Source: Verrucomicrobiaceae bacterium (GTDB lineage: Bacteria > Verrucomicrobiota > Verrucomicrobiae > Verrucomicrobiales > Akkermansiaceae). From it: a stretch of 27,122 bases of DNA. A model generated the notes under the pieces. The model worked only from the letters and a program-made list of their open reading frames with translations, made no database searches and was not told where the DNA came from. This document shows, piece after piece, positions 9,455-17,858 of the stretch. Each line of letters opens with the position of its first letter. Position 1 is the first letter of the stretch. Where the stretch lies: positions 1 to 27,122 of the forward strand of contig CANBTO010000010.1 in assembly GCA_947372405.1 (NCBI GenBank), given 5' to 3'. The translations under genes were made by a program, and so were the position numbers.

Positions 9455-11824
9455 TTACAACAGGTTTTCCCTCCGCCTTAGAAACCATTCGATCCCGAGC
9501 AGCAGGACCAGCAGGAGGTAAAGCAACGGAGTATCCCATAACTCCATTTCCCTCGCCACGATCCGGGACATCTCCGGGGCCGGTATTTGATCGATCAACC
9601 CGGACAGTGCGCGGGGCGCGATCACGCTGCCGCCGGATGCCTTGGCGATGGCGTGGGCGATCTCCGGTTTCGCGGCGGTGTCGCGATCCTCCACCGGGTC
9701 GTCGGACACCGTGACCTCGACGGTTCCGGTGATCTCGGTTTCACCGTCCCGGCCACGCAACAGATAGTCGCCTTTTTGACCGGCAACATGCGTTCCGAAA
9801 TAGACTCCCGGAGTCGAGGGGTCCGGGACAAGCACCACTTGCTGTGGGGAGTCCGTGCCGCCGCTGCGTTCGATCACGACGGTGTGCGATTCCTTCTCCA
9901 CGGGCTCGTAGGAGTCGGACAACACGTTGGCGTAGATCCGGACCGGTTCGCCGGGGTTATAACTTGTGCGCTCGGTCTGCAGCGAAATGCGTTTGTTCTG
10001 GCCGAGCAGGCGGGACATCGCGAGAAACTGGATGGACTGCCCCCAGAAGCGGGCGTGGTGGGCGTCGCCAACTTCTAACCGCAGACGCCAGAGCCGGTCC
10101 GAGGCAACGAACATGCATTTGCCTTTGCCATAGGTTTGCCAGGACACGATGGGATAGTCCGGGGTGCCCGCCGAATCTCCTGATAGATTCAGCAGCACGT
10201 TGGCCCCGGCCTTGGGTCCGTCGAGGATGGGCAACCTGCCGAGGGGTCTCACTTTGGACCAGATCTGCTGATTGACCTCCGGGGAATCCGCAAGGGTGGT
10301 GATGGAGCTGCGTGCCTCGTCTTTCGGGATTTTCGGGAAACGATTGTTGGCGATCGCCTGCGCTTTGCCGACGCCAATATTGACCGGCAGAATCCGCGCA
10401 ACAGGCGTGTTTACATAACTCGACGGCGCGCTCTGCGAACCGGCCAGCATGATCAGCGAGCCGCCGTGTTCCTTGATCTGTTCTTCTAGCAACTCCAGCT
10501 CTCCGGGTTTGAAGTAGCTCGACGGAACATCGCCGATGATGATCAGGTCGTACTCGAAAATATTGCGGACGTCCTTGGGGAATCCCGCCATGTATTGCGG
10601 GGAAAGCTTGGGGAGATCCGGGTCGCCCTGGGTCATCAGGAAACGCGTTTTCAAATGCGGATTGCGCATCAGCACCCAGCGCAGGTAGCGGAATTCCCAG
10701 CGCGGCGATCCTTCCACATAGAGTACTTTGATCTTCTCGTCGATGATCCTCATGCGGTGCGACGCGGTATTGTTCTTCGGGTTGGAATCGGCCTCTGTCC
10801 CGTCGATCTCGAAGTCGAGCTGGATAGCACCGGAACTCTGCTTCGGCTGGATTTTCATCTCTACGAACTGTGAGCCTTCAGCAAGAACGACCGCCTCGCT
10901 CTGCGTCTCCTCACCGTCCACTTTGAGCTTCAACGTCGTGCTCCGTCCATCGAGCCCTTGGGACTGCACGCGGACCCGTAGCGTCACCGGATCGCCTTGG
11001 AACACGGCTTCCGGCGCGATGATCTCGCCGATCATGACATCCGGTGGCGCGGGCAGGCCGATGGGGATCGGATAGATCGGGATGACTCGTTTCTGCATCT
11101 CAGTAGCCACACGGACCGGGTCTTCGCCGTTTACCCAACCGAAATCACTGAACACCATCACGCCAGCGACCGGCAGGCCGGTATAGCGCGATACTGCTTC
11201 ACGGACGGCGGTTCCGATGCGCGATTCGTCGCCATTCGCCTTGCGGTCCGCCAGCCATGCCTTTGCATCATCCGCTCCACCTTCGGGTGCGATCCCCCGA
11301 TCAAAGCTGAAAAACCGGACATCGAATCGCTCTCCGGCGCGCCGCAATAAATCGATCTGGGGGTGCGCAAACAAGGCCTTCACCAGATCGAGCCGGGATG
11401 CCCCCTTTGATTTTCCTAACTGCTGCTGGATCACGTCGGCAGCGACCTCCTTGTCAAAAGGCAGCCCACCGAGAATTTTCGCCGCTTCGGCAAGGGACTC
11501 GGCGGTCACTCGCTTGTCCTCGACCGCCATGCTGCGCGAAGTGTCGACGAGCATGAGCATGGTCGGTCGATAGGTTTTCGCATAACGAACCTTCGCCACA
11601 GGCATGGCCACGATGACGATCAGGAGCGCGAGTGCTAACAGATGGCAGAGCCCCATGATCTTGCGGCCTTTCGTCGGAATCCGACAGACCGAACGATAGT
11701 AGAAAATGGTGTAACCGAGCGCCGCAATGAGGAACACGGCCAGCAGGGCCTGGCTGCCGCGCATCAACAACTCCATGTCGATGATGCGCTGCCCGTCTTC
11801 GAGATTGAATAGTCGGTTAAGCAT
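9455..11824 (-). CDS. vWA-domain membrane protein with GATase1-like domain
   Basis: 789 residues. Start ATG 11824 has AGGAGA 9 bases upstream. Membrane segments lie at about 24-43 and 56-76, and a last one near the C-terminus (LLYLLLVLLLGIEWFL), after which only a short basic tail remains. A von Willebrand A domain begins at about residue 88 with an intact metal-binding MIDAS motif DTSRS (94-98). An Ig/CARDB-like beta section follows. From about residue 365 to 600 there is a domain beginning KVLYVEGSPRWEFRYLRWVL, characteristic of the putative glutamine-amidotransferase-like (GATase1-like, DUF1355) proteins. The usual catalytic Cys/His pair is not evident, so it is probably a binding fold. 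It is 3 bases downstream of the BatA-like gene. Likely role: membrane-anchored adhesion/assembly partner acting with MoxR. Confidence 0.85.
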   Translation of the reverse strand: MLNRLFNLEDGQRIIDMELLMRGSQALLAVFLIAALGYTIFYYRSVCRIPTKGRKIMGLCHLLALALLIVIVAMPVAKVRYAKTYRPTMLMLVDTSRSMAVEDKRVTAESLAEAAKILGGLPFDKEVAADVIQQQLGKSKGASRLDLVKALFAHPQIDLLRRAGERFDVRFFSFDRGIAPEGGADDAKAWLADRKANGDESRIGTAVREAVSRYTGLPVAGVMVFSDFGWVNGEDPVRVATEMQKRVIPIYPIPIGLPAPPDVMIGEIIAPEAVFQGDPVTLRVRVQSQGLDGRSTTLKLKVDGEETQSEAVVLAEGSQFVEMKIQPKQSSGAIQLDFEIDGTEADSNPKNNTASHRMRIIDEKIKVLYVEGSPRWEFRYLRWVLMRNPHLKTRFLMTQGDPDLPKLSPQYMAGFPKDVRNIFEYDLIIIGDVPSSYFKPGELELLEEQIKEHGGSLIMLAGSQSAPSSYVNTPVARILPVNIGVGKAQAIANNRFPKIPKDEARSSITTLADSPEVNQQIWSKVRPLGRLPILDGPKAGANVLLNLSGDSAGTPDYPIVSWQTYGKGKCMFVASDRLWRLRLEVGDAHHARFWGQSIQFLAMSRLLGQNKRISLQTERTSYNPGEPVRIYANVLSDSYEPVEKESHTVVIERSGGTDSPQQVVLVPDPSTPGVYFGTHVAGQKGDYLLRGRDGETEITGTVEVTVSDDPVEDRDTAAKPEIAHAIAKASGGSVIAPRALSGLIDQIPAPEMSRIVAREMELWDTPLLYLLLVLLLGIEWFLRRRENLL

Positions 11825-11827
11825 GTT

Positions 11828-14020
11828 TCAGGATCTCCTGGATGCGGCCACGCGGCTCCCTAGCAGCGATGCCATGACATCACCCGAGTCGGCGTGTTTG
11901 CGGCGTGATAGATGGTTTGCGAAAAGCCCCTGCGCGAAGAAGCAGACGATGCCCAGCGCGAGCAGCAGAAGGCTCAAATCACGACCGGTGCGGTTGTTCA
12001 AGGCCAGGTCGGCCAAGCCTTCGGAAACCACTTCGACCGGAACGTCAGCAAGCCACTTCCTCAGGGCAGCAATGTCCGCGCTGCGGATGTCCGACTCAAC
12101 GGTATCGACATTCGCCGCCACGGCCGCGCCCTCCTGGCCGGAATCGGCGGCGACACGGTAAATCCCCGGTTTTTCAGGCGTGATGAAGCCGACTGTGGAA
12201 CCCTCGACCACCGTGACCTGCACGGGTTGCGCCGCGCCCAGTGGGTCGGTGACGGTGACCTTGTCGCCCGCCATGCGCCCCGGCAACGGCACTGCGACGG
12301 GTGCGCCGACGATGCCTTGACCGAGTTCCGCCCGGCTGGAGAGCATGGTCGCGGATTGCTGCATCAGAATGGTGTAAAGGGGATGCACCGGAAGGCTGTT
12401 CCATGAACGGTCGGCGGAGGAAGTGAACAGCAGTACGCGCCCGTCCCGGCTGCCTAACAGGAGCGGCAGTTTTGCGTCGCCCAATTCCAGAATGGTCTCA
12501 CCGCCGTCGAGCGGCGTGGCACGAACGGCGGTGTGAAAACGCGCGGACGCCGTCAGGTCCGCAGGCAGGCTGCCGACGACTGCTGCTAGCGGATGATCGC
12601 TTTTGGGTGAAACGATCTGCCAGCCTTCGGTTGGGTCTTTGTGAACGGCCGCCTCGACCAGTCGTGCCGGTAACACCGGATGTTCCCCGCTGGCAAGGAT
12701 CGTGTTGTATTGTTCCGGGTCCACCTTGTCGCCGAGGAAAACCATGAGCCCTCCGCCGGCACCGGTGAATTCGCGCAATCTTTTTCCGAACTCCTCGGTC
12801 AGGCCCGGCACGTTGATCATCACCACGAGATCGTAGTCGCCAGGTTTTTCTCCTAACAAATCCGTCGCATCGACGTGGGTGACTTTGACCGGGGCGCTTT
12901 CTTCAAGGTGCTTGAGGCGCAGTGCGCGGACCGCGTAGTAAGCGCCCCGCGATTCGCTGCCGGTGTTTTCAGATAGATCGCCGTCGATGCACAGGACACG
13001 GATGGAAGAGCGGATTCGCGCGATCGCATGGCGCTCGTTGTCATCGGTTAGATCATCCTTGGACAGGCGCGCCGTTAGGGCGACCTCGCCCGCTTCGTCG
13101 AACGAGGTGAAGAACGAAACGGGACGGGTTGCGCCCGGTTCGAGCCGGCCGACGTCCTGCCGGGACTTGAGCTTTCCGTCGGCGAGGAACTCGACGGTTG
13201 CCGCCTCCACCGCGCTGCTGCCCGCATTGCGGACGATGGCCGCGAAGCGTGCCGAACCATCACGTTGCAGCGAGCCTGCGGAAAAGTTGAAATCGGTGAT
13301 CGCCAGGTTTTCCGTGTCACTGGCGGACACCGGCACCACGACCACGCGCGATTCACCACAGAGCTTTTGCAGGTTGCTCCGGCTCTGGTCGGACAGGGTC
13401 TGCCAATCGGTCACCTGTGCGTCGGTGATGATATAACATTCCCGCCTTGATGTCTTCAGTTCGGCAACCAGTTCCTGGAGTCGTTCCAGATTCCGCTCCA
13501 AGTTCAAGGGATGCGCGGATACGGAGGCTGACTTGTCCAAGCCTTGGGCGAAAACACCCGGCTCGTAGCCGGTCCGGCGGAACAGCACCTGCGGGTTCTT
13601 GCTCATCAACACCACGCTCACGGGATCACCTTGCTGAAGTGTCGAGAGGATTTCGCGGGTCTTGCCGAGCGCCTTTTCAAAACGGGCGGGATCGCCGTGA
13701 TTCATGCTGTAGGACGCGTCGATGCCGATCACCACTCCCGTGTTTCCGCCGCCGGAACCTGCGGCTCCGGAGGTTTTGAATAGCGGCCTTAAAAGCGCGG
13801 CGGCGATGAGAATGAGCGTCAGACACCTGAGCGCGAGGAGCACGTAATCCTCCAGTTGGATCTTCTGGGATCTGGCGATCATCGCCTTTTTCAGGAGTTC
13901 CATCGCAGCCCAGGGAATCTGATACTTCTGATTCCTGCTCCACAGGTGAATGAGGACCGGCACGGACACGCCGAGCGCGGCCAAGCCGGACCAAAGGGGC
14001 AATGAATTCAGAAAACTCAT
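11828..14020 (-). CDS. BatA-domain / vWA membrane protein
   Basis: 730 residues from ATG 14020, chosen because GGAGG lies 10 bases upstream, the ATG overlaps the previous stop as ATGA, and the protein then starts with the classic BatA motif (MSFLNSLPLWSGLAALG). The frame is open 12 codons further up, inside the preceding gene. Residues 1-28 and about 58-80 form the two N-terminal membrane helices of the BatA (PF07584-type) domain. A vWA domain follows with MIDAS DASYS at 101-105. A CARDB-like beta domain lies at about 255-345, and a Rossmann-like GATase1-type segment (LVVMINVPGLTEEFGKRL, GGLMVFLGD) at about 360-460. A final membrane helix is near residues 690-706. The order BatA-vWA-CARDB-GATase-TM is common in Planctomycetes/Verrucomicrobia. 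It pairs with the next gene, which has the same domain logic. Confidence 0.87.
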   Translation of the reverse strand: MSFLNSLPLWSGLAALGVSVPVLIHLWSRNQKYQIPWAAMELLKKAMIARSQKIQLEDYVLLALRCLTLILIAAALLRPLFKTSGAAGSGGGNTGVVIGIDASYSMNHGDPARFEKALGKTREILSTLQQGDPVSVVLMSKNPQVLFRRTGYEPGVFAQGLDKSASVSAHPLNLERNLERLQELVAELKTSRRECYIITDAQVTDWQTLSDQSRSNLQKLCGESRVVVVPVSASDTENLAITDFNFSAGSLQRDGSARFAAIVRNAGSSAVEAATVEFLADGKLKSRQDVGRLEPGATRPVSFFTSFDEAGEVALTARLSKDDLTDDNERHAIARIRSSIRVLCIDGDLSENTGSESRGAYYAVRALRLKHLEESAPVKVTHVDATDLLGEKPGDYDLVVMINVPGLTEEFGKRLREFTGAGGGLMVFLGDKVDPEQYNTILASGEHPVLPARLVEAAVHKDPTEGWQIVSPKSDHPLAAVVGSLPADLTASARFHTAVRATPLDGGETILELGDAKLPLLLGSRDGRVLLFTSSADRSWNSLPVHPLYTILMQQSATMLSSRAELGQGIVGAPVAVPLPGRMAGDKVTVTDPLGAAQPVQVTVVEGSTVGFITPEKPGIYRVAADSGQEGAAVAANVDTVESDIRSADIAALRKWLADVPVEVVSEGLADLALNNRTGRDLSLLLLALGIVCFFAQGLFANHLSRRKHADSGDVMASLLGSRVAASRRS

Positions 14021-15717
14021 GGTTTCGTTTCCTCCACGATCATGGCATTGCGCCACTCGATGCCGCAGGGGTAGGAAATCGTCCCGGCGGAATCCGTGAC
14101 GATTTCGATTTCATCGGCAGACCCAAGGTCGAGATCAATCCCGACACCGGCGCTGTCCGGTGGGACGGCAACGGTCTTGCTGTTAGCCCCGGCGCGGACT
14201 ACGGCGGTCATGGGGAACTGACTGTTAGCAACAGGAACCAGAGTCGCCCGGAAACGTCTGTTGCTTTTTCCTATGGGCAGCGAGAAGCGCATCGCGGTCC
14301 GTGGAAACATCCGCAGTGCATCGCCCGAATCACTTTGGACCTGGAGTGGTGCAGGTGGCGAAATGGGGCCGACTTGTTCCCGAACTTCCCCCTTGAGACT
14401 GCCTAACGGAGTCACGCCCGGAAGACTGCGCGTGATGCGTGCGACGTCTGCCACGGACAACTTCACCAACCCGAGCGCAACGTGGGCGAGCAGGAGGTTT
14501 TCCTTATCTAACGTAAGTTTTCCAGTTAGCGAACTGCCGTCCACCAGCACCACGGTATCGGAAGCGGCGGCAGTGGGTTTCGTTTTTGAAAATACGAACG
14601 CGATGACTCGCGCCCTCGGCAGCGGGACCGCACCGAGACTGCATTTGATCGAGATGTTGTCATCCCGGATCCACATCAACTCGCCCGGAATCTTGTTGCC
14701 GTTGGAGTGAATCAAGGTGCCGGGCGCGGCCTCGACCGCAGGTCCAGGCTGGAACAGGGCTTGTGCGACATCCGCAACAGCCACTCGCATTTCACCGAAG
14801 ACCGCGTGCCGGATGACCAACTTCTTTTCCTCCAGTCCGATGACATCCGCTGCCAGGCTGTCGCCGTTGACCAGCAGCACGCGTTTTCCGGTGCCATCGG
14901 ATCTGCTTCCGGAGTCCCACTGCATCAGGTCTTTCAGGTCCAAGGGCTGTCCGCCGAAGCTCAGCTCTCCACCCGCAATTTCAGGTGCCCCGGTGAACTG
15001 GCCCGAGACCGTCTCCGCCCGCCCGGCAATCTTCGAGGCAGCCGATGGTGGCAGCGAAATGATACGTACCGCGCCTTTGGAATCTGGACTTTGGCAAACG
15101 CAGTCAACCGTGATGTAGCCGAGCGCGGCAGTGCTGGTATCGAGCACTTGGATGCGCGCCTTTTTCCCGCGGAACTCCTTCACCTCAAACGCCGCCCACT
15201 CCAGGATGTCATGATTGCTCCCGGTGGCGGTCCTCACGACTTTCCCATCTATCAGAAGATTGATGCAGGCCTTGTCCGGCATGTTCCCACCGCTAATCAG
15301 GAAGGTAATGTAGTCGAGCTTCAGTTCGAAGGGTGGTGTGACCAAATTCGAGACATGACCGTCGAAAATCGTGGTTTTGCCCTCGGCGTAGGCTTGATTG
15401 GTTAGAGGCGCGATTTCCCTCCAGGTGGTGTAAAACCCGCGATCGGAGGTTTGACCGAAACTCCCTGTGCGGGTGGCGTCCGGGATTCCGCTTGATCCGC
15501 CATAACTCACACTCTCGGTGTATGCCTTGTGAATGTCGGAGGGAATCGTCCAACCTTTGGGCGCGGCCTGCAGGTTGTCCTCATACAGAATCACGATGTC
15601 ATCCGCGCGGACCAGTGAGGTGGAGGCGGTTTCCGTTCGTCGCATTCTTCCGTGGCAGATGGAACCGAGCATGATGCCGACAAGCAGCAGTGTCGTTGGA
15701 ACGGATGCGGGCTTCAT
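14017..15717 (-). CDS. Secreted beta-rich protein with NPCBM-like C-terminus and internal repeat
   Basis: 566 residues from ATG 15717. An ATG three codons upstream (15726) overlaps the previous stop as ATGA, but GGGAG abuts it directly; the same GGGAG is 9 bases from ATG 15717, so I prefer the latter. A signal peptide follows (MKPASVPTTLLLVGIML...). Residues about 45-215 resemble the accessory beta domain of planctomycete GH32-type proteins, with CINLLIDGKVVRTATGSN and GKKARIQVLD. The middle contains two similar blocks, GDSLAADVIGLEEKKLVIRH and GSSLTGKLTLDKENLLLAHV, each followed by VADVA. The C-terminal ~100 residues fit an NPCBM-like carbohydrate-binding fold (FSLPIGKSNRRFRATLVP). Its place between the DUF58 and BatA genes suggests that it is a client or surface-binding partner of the MoxR/vWA module (inference). 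Confidence 0.72.
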   Translation of the reverse strand: MKPASVPTTLLLVGIMLGSICHGRMRRTETASTSLVRADDIVILYEDNLQAAPKGWTIPSDIHKAYTESVSYGGSSGIPDATRTGSFGQTSDRGFYTTWREIAPLTNQAYAEGKTTIFDGHVSNLVTPPFELKLDYITFLISGGNMPDKACINLLIDGKVVRTATGSNHDILEWAAFEVKEFRGKKARIQVLDTSTAALGYITVDCVCQSPDSKGAVRIISLPPSAASKIAGRAETVSGQFTGAPEIAGGELSFGGQPLDLKDLMQWDSGSRSDGTGKRVLLVNGDSLAADVIGLEEKKLVIRHAVFGEMRVAVADVAQALFQPGPAVEAAPGTLIHSNGNKIPGELMWIRDDNISIKCSLGAVPLPRARVIAFVFSKTKPTAAASDTVVLVDGSSLTGKLTLDKENLLLAHVALGLVKLSVADVARITRSLPGVTPLGSLKGEVREQVGPISPPAPLQVQSDSGDALRMFPRTAMRFSLPIGKSNRRFRATLVPVANSQFPMTAVVRAGANSKTVAVPPDSAGVGIDLDLGSADEIEIVTDSAGTISYPCGIEWRNAMIVEETKP

Positions 15718-15722
15718 GTTAG

Positions 15723-16616
15723 TCATCTCCCGTTCATCAAACTCCGTTGCCGCAGGAAACCCGAGAGCACGTGCTCGATCGGCTCCGCTGTGTTGACCAG
15801 GACGTAATCGACCTGCGCCTTGGCACAGGCGCGCCGGATGCCGGAAATGAAAAGCTCCAGCTCCTTCAGATAGTTCTCTCGAAGGCGGTCCGGCTGTGTG
15901 ATCAATTCTCCATCGTTCTCGAGTCCGACGAACTTGGAGGTGCCTTTGAACGGGAAATCCAGTTCGTAGGGATCGAGGATATGGAAAACGACGACGTTGT
16001 GCCCACGGAAACGCAGGTGATTGATGCCGGCCACGAAATCCTCCGTTTTATCCAACATATCGGAAAACAACATCACCACACCGCGCCTCGCCATCCGGTG
16101 CGCGAAGTTGCTCAGCACGGCACCCACATTGGTTCGCGGTTTCGGAGTCGCCTTTTCCAATTCCCGGGAAATATCGTTGAGGATACTCTTGCCGCTTTTT
16201 GGCGGAATGTAGGATTGCAGTTCCCCGTCGAATACCGCGGCCCCCACCGAGTCGCCCTGATCGGTGATCAGGTAGGCCATGCTGGCGGCCATGAACTTCG
16301 CATACTCGAGTTTGCTGATTTTTCCCGAAGCATAAGTCATCGAGCCACTGGCATCGATCAACAGGTTGGAAACAAAATTCGTTTCGGCCTCATACAGCTT
16401 GACGTAGTAGCGGTCGGATCGGGCGTAGCTTTTCCAATCGATCGCCTGCGCCTCGTCGCCCGGTACATACTGCCGGTAAGCAGTGAACTCGCTGCTGATC
16501 CCGCGGGCGGGGCTGCGATGCATGCCGATGCGCACGCCCTCCACCACCTGCCTGGCGACGACGTCGAGCGATCCGATCGAGCTGAGGATCGCGGGATCGA
16601 GATACTTAGCTTGCAT
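15723..16616 (-). CDS. DUF58 domain protein
   Basis: 297 residues. It carries the DUF58 signature in full: EFTAYRQYVPGDEAQAIDW (43-61), then YARSDRYYVKLYEAETN. A vWA-like fold follows with MIDAS DASGS at 88-92 and a later FSDM strand end. There is no signal peptide or membrane helix, so it is cytoplasmic, as is usual for short DUF58 proteins. DUF58 proteins are regular neighbours of MoxR ATPases and are thought to act as their adaptors. The start at 16616 overlaps the end of the MoxR gene by 11 bases, and the 3' end is coupled to the next gene. Confidence 0.95.
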   Translation of the reverse strand: MQAKYLDPAILSSIGSLDVVARQVVEGVRIGMHRSPARGISSEFTAYRQYVPGDEAQAIDWKSYARSDRYYVKLYEAETNFVSNLLIDASGSMTYASGKISKLEYAKFMAASMAYLITDQGDSVGAAVFDGELQSYIPPKSGKSILNDISRELEKATPKPRTNVGAVLSNFAHRMARRGVVMLFSDMLDKTEDFVAGINHLRFRGHNVVVFHILDPYELDFPFKGTSKFVGLENDGELITQPDRLRENYLKELELFISGIRRACAKAQVDYVLVNTAEPIEHVLSGFLRQRSLMNGR

Positions 16617-17664
16617 GGGCCATCACCTTGCCGCTGTTCCCGGTTTCGCCGGTGGCGGAAATGTTCGCCATGAGTTTCTTGATCACGTCATCCGTGGTCA
16701 CCCCGTCGGACATCGCGGCGAAATTCAAGCCGATGCGATGACGCAGGATCGGCAGGGCCAGCGCCCGGATGTCGTCAATGGCCACATTGAATCGCCCCGC
16801 GAGGACCGCGCGGGCTTTTGCCGCGCCCACCAGGTTCAGACAGGCACGCGGACCGGCACCCCAGGAAATCCAGTTTTTGATGTAATCCGGAGCAGTTTCG
16901 TCCGCAGGACGCGTGGCACGTACCAGCCGGGCGGTGTAATGAAGCAGGTGGTCGGCCACCGGAACGCGAGTCACGAGATCCTGCAAATGAAGAATCTCCT
17001 CCTTGCTCAACACCGCTTTCATCGGGTTTTCCTGCCGCCCGCCCACCACGCGCATAATCTCCACCTCCTCCTCCAGGCTGGGATAGGCGACATGCACCTT
17101 GAACATGAATCGGTCCAACTGGGCTTCGGGTAGGGCGTAAGTCCCCTCTTGTTCCAGAGGGTTCTGAGTGGCGAGCACAAAGAACGGCAGGTCGAGTTTG
17201 AAATTGTTGCCGCCGGCGGTGACCATTTTTTCCTGCATGGCCTCTAACAGCGCGGCCTGCGTTTTCGGAGGCGTGCGGTTGATTTCATCGGCGAGCAGGA
17301 TGTTGGAAAAGATCGGCCCCTTGGCAAACTGGAAGGAGCGTTTTCCGGTTTCCGGATTGTCCTGCAGGATTTCGGATCCGGTGATGTCCGATGGCATCAG
17401 GTCCGGCGTGAACTGGATTCGGTGGAACGACAAGGACAGGCACTTGGAAATGGAACTCACCAACAGTGTCTTGGCCAATCCCGGCACCCCTTCGAGAAGC
17501 ACGTGACCGCGGGACAACACTGCAATCAGCGTTTCATCGATGACTTCCTCCATTCCTACGATCGTTTTGCGTAGCTCCGCTAGTATCTGTTCCCGCGCCT
17601 CGCCAAGCTTCTTGACGGCGATCACGTCACTGGGCCCTGCATTTCCTGTTTTATTGTCGTTCAT
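16606..17664 (-). CDS. MoxR-family AAA+ ATPase
   Basis: 352 residues from ATG 17664, which has AGGA 7 bases upstream; the frame is open to 17748 but that part has no such signal. Motifs of the MoxR (AAA_3) clade: Walker A GVPGLAKT (59-66), Walker B ILLADEIN (122-129), sensor 1 ATQNP (165-169), LDRF (183-186), and a C-terminal lid with GPRACLNL. MoxR proteins are ATP-dependent chaperone-like machines that work with vWA-domain partners on maturation of enzymes or envelope complexes. Here it is the first gene of a ten-gene minus-strand operon and overlaps the DUF58 gene. Substrate unknown; the exported proteins encoded downstream are candidates. Confidence 0.96.
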   Translation of the reverse strand: MNDNKTGNAGPSDVIAVKKLGEAREQILAELRKTIVGMEEVIDETLIAVLSRGHVLLEGVPGLAKTLLVSSISKCLSLSFHRIQFTPDLMPSDITGSEILQDNPETGKRSFQFAKGPIFSNILLADEINRTPPKTQAALLEAMQEKMVTAGGNNFKLDLPFFVLATQNPLEQEGTYALPEAQLDRFMFKVHVAYPSLEEEVEIMRVVGGRQENPMKAVLSKEEILHLQDLVTRVPVADHLLHYTARLVRATRPADETAPDYIKNWISWGAGPRACLNLVGAAKARAVLAGRFNVAIDDIRALALPILRHRIGLNFAAMSDGVTTDDVIKKLMANISATGETGNSGKVMAHAS

Positions 17665-17858
17665 GATTTTTTCCTGCATCCGGGGAAACACTCGTTCATC
17701 AGGCTGTTGATGGAACATAATTCCCCGACCAGCTATCGATCCTGGCATGATTGAGTAAAGATGCTTTTTGTTTTTATTAATGGATAACTGGCCTATATTT
17801 AGGGCAAATTATTCGAATGTTTTTTGAAATAACCGTCGAATTCACGCGTAGGCCGGGG
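17665..17858. promoter_or_regulatory. Divergent promoter region between MoxR operon and sialate esterase gene
   Basis: This AT-rich spacer is the only place where the MoxR operon could start within the window. For the plus strand a fair sigma-70-like pair is TTGAGT (17751-17756), an 18-base spacer, and TATTAA (17775-17780), placing a start of transcription about 30 bases before the first ATG at 17817. TATATT at 17794-17799 is a second possible -10. No convincing -35/-10 pair stands out for the minus strand. Prediction by eye only. Confidence 0.35.

Noticed and set aside
15747..16673. Plus-strand open frame of 308 codons
   Set aside because: Antisense to the DUF58 and MoxR genes, whose motifs are unambiguous; no motifs of its own.
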